Made by a program: the position numbers and the translations under genes
Part shown: one piece after another, positions 59,794 through 64,000 of the stretch
Numbering within the stretch: the stretch's first letter is position 1
Layout: each line of letters starts with the position of its first letter
The notes under the pieces: generated by a model
Database searches by the model: none
Seen by the model: the letters and a program-made list of their open reading frames with translations, nothing else
What the model was told of the DNA's origin: nothing
Assembly: GCA_948146395.1 (NCBI GenBank)
Contig: OX411543.1
Coordinates: 71,228,948 to 71,292,947 of the forward strand
Length of the DNA: 64,000 bases
Reading direction: 5' to 3'
Source of the DNA: Fragum whitleyi
Taxonomy: Eukaryota > Mollusca > Bivalvia > Cardiida > Cardiidae

Positions 59794-60464
59794 AGCTCAC
59801 CTGAGCACAACGTGCTCAAGGGGAGCTTTTAGGGTGGTCCTGAGTGCGTCGTCCGTCGTCAACAATCTTAAAACTTCTTCTCCCGAACCACTTGGCCGAT
59901 TTCTATGAAACTTTGCCAGAATTTTCCTTGGGTGACACTCTTTAAAAATTGTTCGCTAAATTCTGATTGGCCGATAAATATTTTCGCGGCAGGGCGTGGC
60001 ATTTTTTCACTTTTAAATCTTTGAACGACATCGACATCTCCTCCTGAACCACTGGGCCGATTTTGATGAAACTTTACCAGAATGTTCCTTGGGTGACCCT
60101 TTTTAAAAATTGTTCGCGAAATTTTGATTGACCCATAAATATGGGCGTGGCAGGGCAGGGCTTATTTTGAGCCCAAAATTTCTGAACGTCATCTCCTCCT
60201 AAACCACTGGGCCAATTTTAATGAAATTTTACCAGAATGTTCCTTGGGTGACCTTTCTCACAAATTGTTCGTGAAATTGGGATTGGCCAATTAATATGGG
60301 CGTGGCAAGGCGGGGCTTATTTTCACTTTAAATTCTTGGAATAATATCTTCTCATTAACAATAAGCCAAGTGTGAATGAAACTTTGTCAGAAAGTTACTT
60401 AGATGGGTTCCACTGGACCAATAAAATTCAGGTGAGCGGTTTAGGGCCATTCTGTCCCTCTTGT
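59794..60464 (+). mobile_element. Helentron-like element, family R2 copy 2 (complete)
   Basis: After TTTT it starts AGCTCACCTGAGCACAACGT then GCTCA, a hairpin; GTCGTCCGTCGTC follows; units of about 150-162 bp begin near 59883, 60045, 60200 and 60350. The 3' end has TCAGGTGAGC, the exact inverse of GCTCACCTGA, then AGGGCCATTCTGTCCCT as hairpin and CTTG before TTT. Confidence 0.8.
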
Positions 60465-61328
60465 TTATTTTTACTTATTTTCTGTCAAAGTGACATCCAA
60501 AAAAATGAAAGTCGCTTAGCACGGTCATCTATAAATATCACATAATGAAATACAAGGTATAGCCATTGGCTCTATGTCTTGGTATTAAACAAGCGCATCT
60601 AGTTGTTTTCTTCCACACGTTTATTTTTTATTTGCTCTTGCAGAATCGTAAATATCAATGTTAATTCGAAGACAAGGAATTATTAGTGTTGGGTATAATA
60701 ATTTGTCTGAAATAAGAGTACCAAGACGAAATCGATCGATAATACCAAGACATCCTAAAACCAGGCCTTCCTTCTGAGCCGGACATGCTTATCATGATTC
60801 ACTGGTGATTGATCAAATTCTTTGTCGCGGATATTTAATCACGTACGCGAACCAACAGGATTTTTGTGACAAAAACACCTGGGGATTTTTATAGACTAAT
60901 ATTAGCACTCCTCTGAGGAGTGGGTATTTCGCGAAATACGCTACTTCAAAGTTGTGGATTAACCAAAATTTAGTACCTGAATAGTTCAACCGAAATGATA
61001 AATAATTGTTTTCTTATACCCAATATTGCTTGCTGAATAACTGTAGAGCATAATTATGCTCGTAATGGTCATTGCATCCACAGCATTGATTTCTTTCTGT
61101 ATTAACTTGAATGCTAAAATCATATCCCAATGAACGTTTTTATATCAAGTACTTCATTCATCATTAAGGAACTTGATAATGCCCTCCGAAATCCCAAAGT
61201 ATGATTGCCAAGGATTAAGTCGATAGGAATTAAAAGACAGTAGTCGTTCTGCCGAAGCTACAAGGGCATTTTGTCTCATGGGTTGGGGCAAAATACCAAA
61301 ATGAAAATACTTTCAATATTTTTTTTTT
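60465..61328. other. No gene seen
   Basis: AT-rich sequence between two rolling-circle-like elements. Nothing recognisable on either strand. Confidence 0.45.
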
Positions 61329-63146
61329 AGCTCCACTGGCCGAAAGGTCAGCGGGCTATTGTCATGGCGAGGTGTCCGTCGTCCGTGCGTGCGTCCGTGC
61401 GTCCGTCCGTCCGTAAACTTTTACTTTAAAAATCTTCTCCTCATAAAGTACTGGATGGATTCCAATCAAATTTCACAGGAATGTTCCTTGGGTGACCCTC
61501 TATCAGATTCCTTCAAAGATTTTTAATCGGTTGAAAATCATGGCTGTAGTGGGCGTGGCTAATTTCCATATATGGTAATAGGTGGCTTTTCTCAGAAACT
61601 AATTGATGGATATTTACCAAACTTCACATGAATTATCCTTGAGGGGCCTTCTATCAGCCTACAAAAAATCATTGTGATCAGATGAAAAATATGTATTTTA
61701 TGGGCGGAGGTCATTTCTCTATATGTTAAATAGTGAAAACTTTGAAAATCATTTTCTCAGAATCTAATCAATAGATATCAACCAAATTTTACATGAATGA
61801 TGCTTGGGTGACCCTTTATCAGTATAGCAAAAATTATTGTGATTTGATGAAAAATGTGTATTTTATGGGCGGAGGTCATTTCTCTATATGTTATATAGTG
61901 AAAACTTTGAAAATCATTTTCTCAGAACCTAATTGATAGATATCAACCAAATTTTACATGAATGACACTTGAGTGACCCTTTATCAGTATAGCAAAAATT
62001 ATTGTGATCGGATAAAAAATATATATTTTATGTGCGGAGGTCATTTCCCTAATGTTATATAGTGTAAACTTTGAAAATCATTTTCTCAGAACCTAATTGA
62101 TAGATATCAACCAAATTTTACTAGAATGATTCTTTAGTGATCCTTTATCAGTCTATTAAAAAATATTGTGATCAGATCAAAAATATGTCTTTTATGGGCA
62201 GAGGTCATTTCTTCATATATAGGGTAAAACAAACTATCCTGAAAGGTTAAACAGGTGGATTAGATATCATGGAAATTTTATTTCTGTGAAGTTTATCAGT
62301 CTGCGAAAAAATATTTGATTTGATGAACAGCATATTTTTTTTATTGGTAGAGTGTATTATAACATATAAAGTGAATATTTGATCACCCATTTGGTATCTT
62401 CTCAATGATGAATTTTTCTAGACTTGTTAAATTTAATAGGTGTAATGATTATAGATAAGAAGGAACAAAATCTTTGTTGAAATTCAAATGTATAGAAACA
62501 TTATTTGAAATAAGTAGCCTGAGAATACCCACTCAGAATTGGTGAGTTTAGTTGAACAAATGGTGAATCTGCACAAGTGTAAAATGATGTTCTGACCTCC
62601 TGACATTCAGAGTAGGGTAGAAAGAGTTGAGTTTACTGCACTCTAAGGCATTGGGCAGAATAAAATAGATATATTGGATTGAATATTTTACTTCTTACTA
62701 CCATTAGTTAGAATTTTGTTTTGATGACAAACAATTGTGAAGTAACATCTTTTAGTAGTGTTTAATTAAAAGTGGAAAGATCTACAATCAAAATTTTGCA
62801 GACCAACACCAGTATGTGCAGTAACATTCTGTTAGTTTTGAAATTCTTATATTTGGATTTTAACAAAATATCACTAGAATGATCCTTGGGTGACCCATTA
62901 TCAGACTGCACAAAATTATTGTGATTAAATGAAAAATATTTGTGTAACAGGTAGAGGTCAATTTTATTATTCACTGATTATGAGTTTTTTATGCAGAAAT
63001 ATTTCAGCATATGACCCTTATTTACTTGAAATAAACATTCACTCATTCATTCACTTTAATTCTCATTTAAACAGCTTTATCATCCTCTAATAGTCATTAT
63101 TTGGATATTCAGGCCTGTGGAGCGAATCAGGCGCTCAAGCGCCTCT

Positions 63147-63149
<3 letters not shown>
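61329..63149 (+). mobile_element. Helentron-like element, family R1 copy 6, variant ends
   Basis: Starts AGCTCCACTGGCCGAAAGGT after a T run; GTCCGTCC tract; five or more tandem units; 3' end GGCCTGTGGAGC, hairpin AGGCGCTCAAGCGCCT, TCTAG before TT. Both hairpins and the inverted repeat differ in sequence from the other R1 copies, yet their base pairing is kept. A non-tandem segment (62230-62880) is unique to this copy. Confidence 0.8.
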
Positions 63150-63187
<38 letters not shown>

Positions 63188-63212
63188 TTGTTGTTGTTGT
63201 TGTTGTTGTTTT
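63150..63212. repeat. Poly-T run followed by (TTG)n
   Basis: About 37 T directly after the R1 copy 6 end, then eight TTG units. Confidence 0.9.
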
Positions 63213-64000
63213 CAGTCCCTAGTATTTTGTTGAAGATTTCGGATATATACATGTACTTCCAGGATAAAACACGGTACATTTGACAAAATGAAATAACATT
63301 GGGGTTACAGCAATTGTATAGTATATAAATATATGTTGCTCAGGGTTGGCATTCTGTTCCACTTATTGCTCCTAATGTTTCTGAATACCCAATTTTAAAC
63401 CATCGGTTGCGTCTAGCACTGTACAAGTCAGTTGTGCAAATAGAGTTATAATACGTAAGCATGCACGGGGTTAAAGAATCCTTAAATTCAATTGTGTTAG
63501 TTCAGTTATTCATCTTAAATGTCTTGCCTATTCGGTGGCAGTTACAAATATTAAATAATTTCATTTTCGCGTTGATGTGTCCGTGAATAAAGTCTGATTG
63601 AGGAGAAGTTACATGCAAAAGGTAAAATCTGAGTGCGGAGCCCGAGGACTTTGCTTTGCATATAACTCCTCCCCCATCAGACTCCATTCGTGAAAACGTC
63701 GACGCTAAAATGAAATTATATCCATTATAACACGATCACAATTCTGAAATTAGTTTTTTTCCCTTTTCTTGGTGTAAACTCACGTGACAAGGAATACTCC
63801 AATGCAAGAACATTCCTACAAAAAAAAGGGCCAGCGCTTCATTAATTGTACTTTTTAAAGATAAAATGACAAAAATAACGATTTTTTTTTAGGTCCAATC
63901 GATAATTCCGGGGACAAAAAATATCTTACATCCGCTTGAACATGTAATAATCAAAGTGATGTAAGCACTGTATATCGGCTGTCACTGAGTGATTAGACAG
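63213..64000. other. No gene seen
   Basis: AT-rich, no recognisable protein, RNA or repeat end. The longest frame is 61 codons on the minus strand at 63502-63687 and looks fortuitous. Confidence 0.45.

Overview
This is an AT-rich eukaryotic (metazoan) genomic window, most likely from a bivalve mollusc. The evidence is intron-containing animal genes, a TRAF adaptor, and dense interspersed repeats of the kind that fill bivalve genomes: tRNA-derived SINEs, hairpin MITEs and repeats carrying GTCCGTC tracts. The species call is inference. No bacterial genes, operons, CRISPR arrays, rRNA genes or functional tRNA genes were seen.

Layout. (1) Bases 1-4430, minus strand: a decayed non-LTR retrotransposon with an esterase-like ORF1 part, a PHD finger and the endonuclease domain of ORF2; the reverse transcriptase would lie beyond the left edge. 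(2) Bases 4890-6380: short tandem arrays and a hairpin. (3) Bases ~6637-21808: a 15 kb autonomous DNA transposon, apparently of the ISL2EU group. It has a THAP+DDE transposase gene on the plus strand (two exons) and a SAP+SWIM+YqaJ nuclease gene on the minus strand, facing each other, each starting just inside a similar terminal sequence. It is old: its intron and centre are full of later insertions, and a 2,065 bp element with a 9 bp target-site duplication has split the SWIM-coding exon. (4) Bases 22050-35890: repeats (SINEs, MITEs, microsatellites) with no credible gene. (5) Bases 35897-47302, plus strand: a five-exon TRAF-family gene (RING, one TRAF zinc finger, coiled coil, MATH), 475 codons, with all splice phases agreeing. 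(6) Bases 47303-64000: repeats, a possible relic of another TRAF zinc-finger exon, and several large rolling-circle-like elements.

The most interesting pattern is a set of six repeat families (12 copies) whose ends differ in sequence but follow one design: T-rich flank, 10-13 bp subterminal inverted repeat fused to a 5' hairpin, an ATTGT..GTCCGTC module, a run of ~155-168 bp tandem units sharing a core like GATTTCAAYSAAACTT, the matching inverted repeat, a 3' hairpin, then CTTG or CTAG before TT. This is the architecture of non-autonomous Helentrons (HINE/DINE-1 type). In one copy three bases in three distant places have changed together so that both pairings are kept. The TRAF gene is the only host gene supported; everything else recognisable is mobile DNA.
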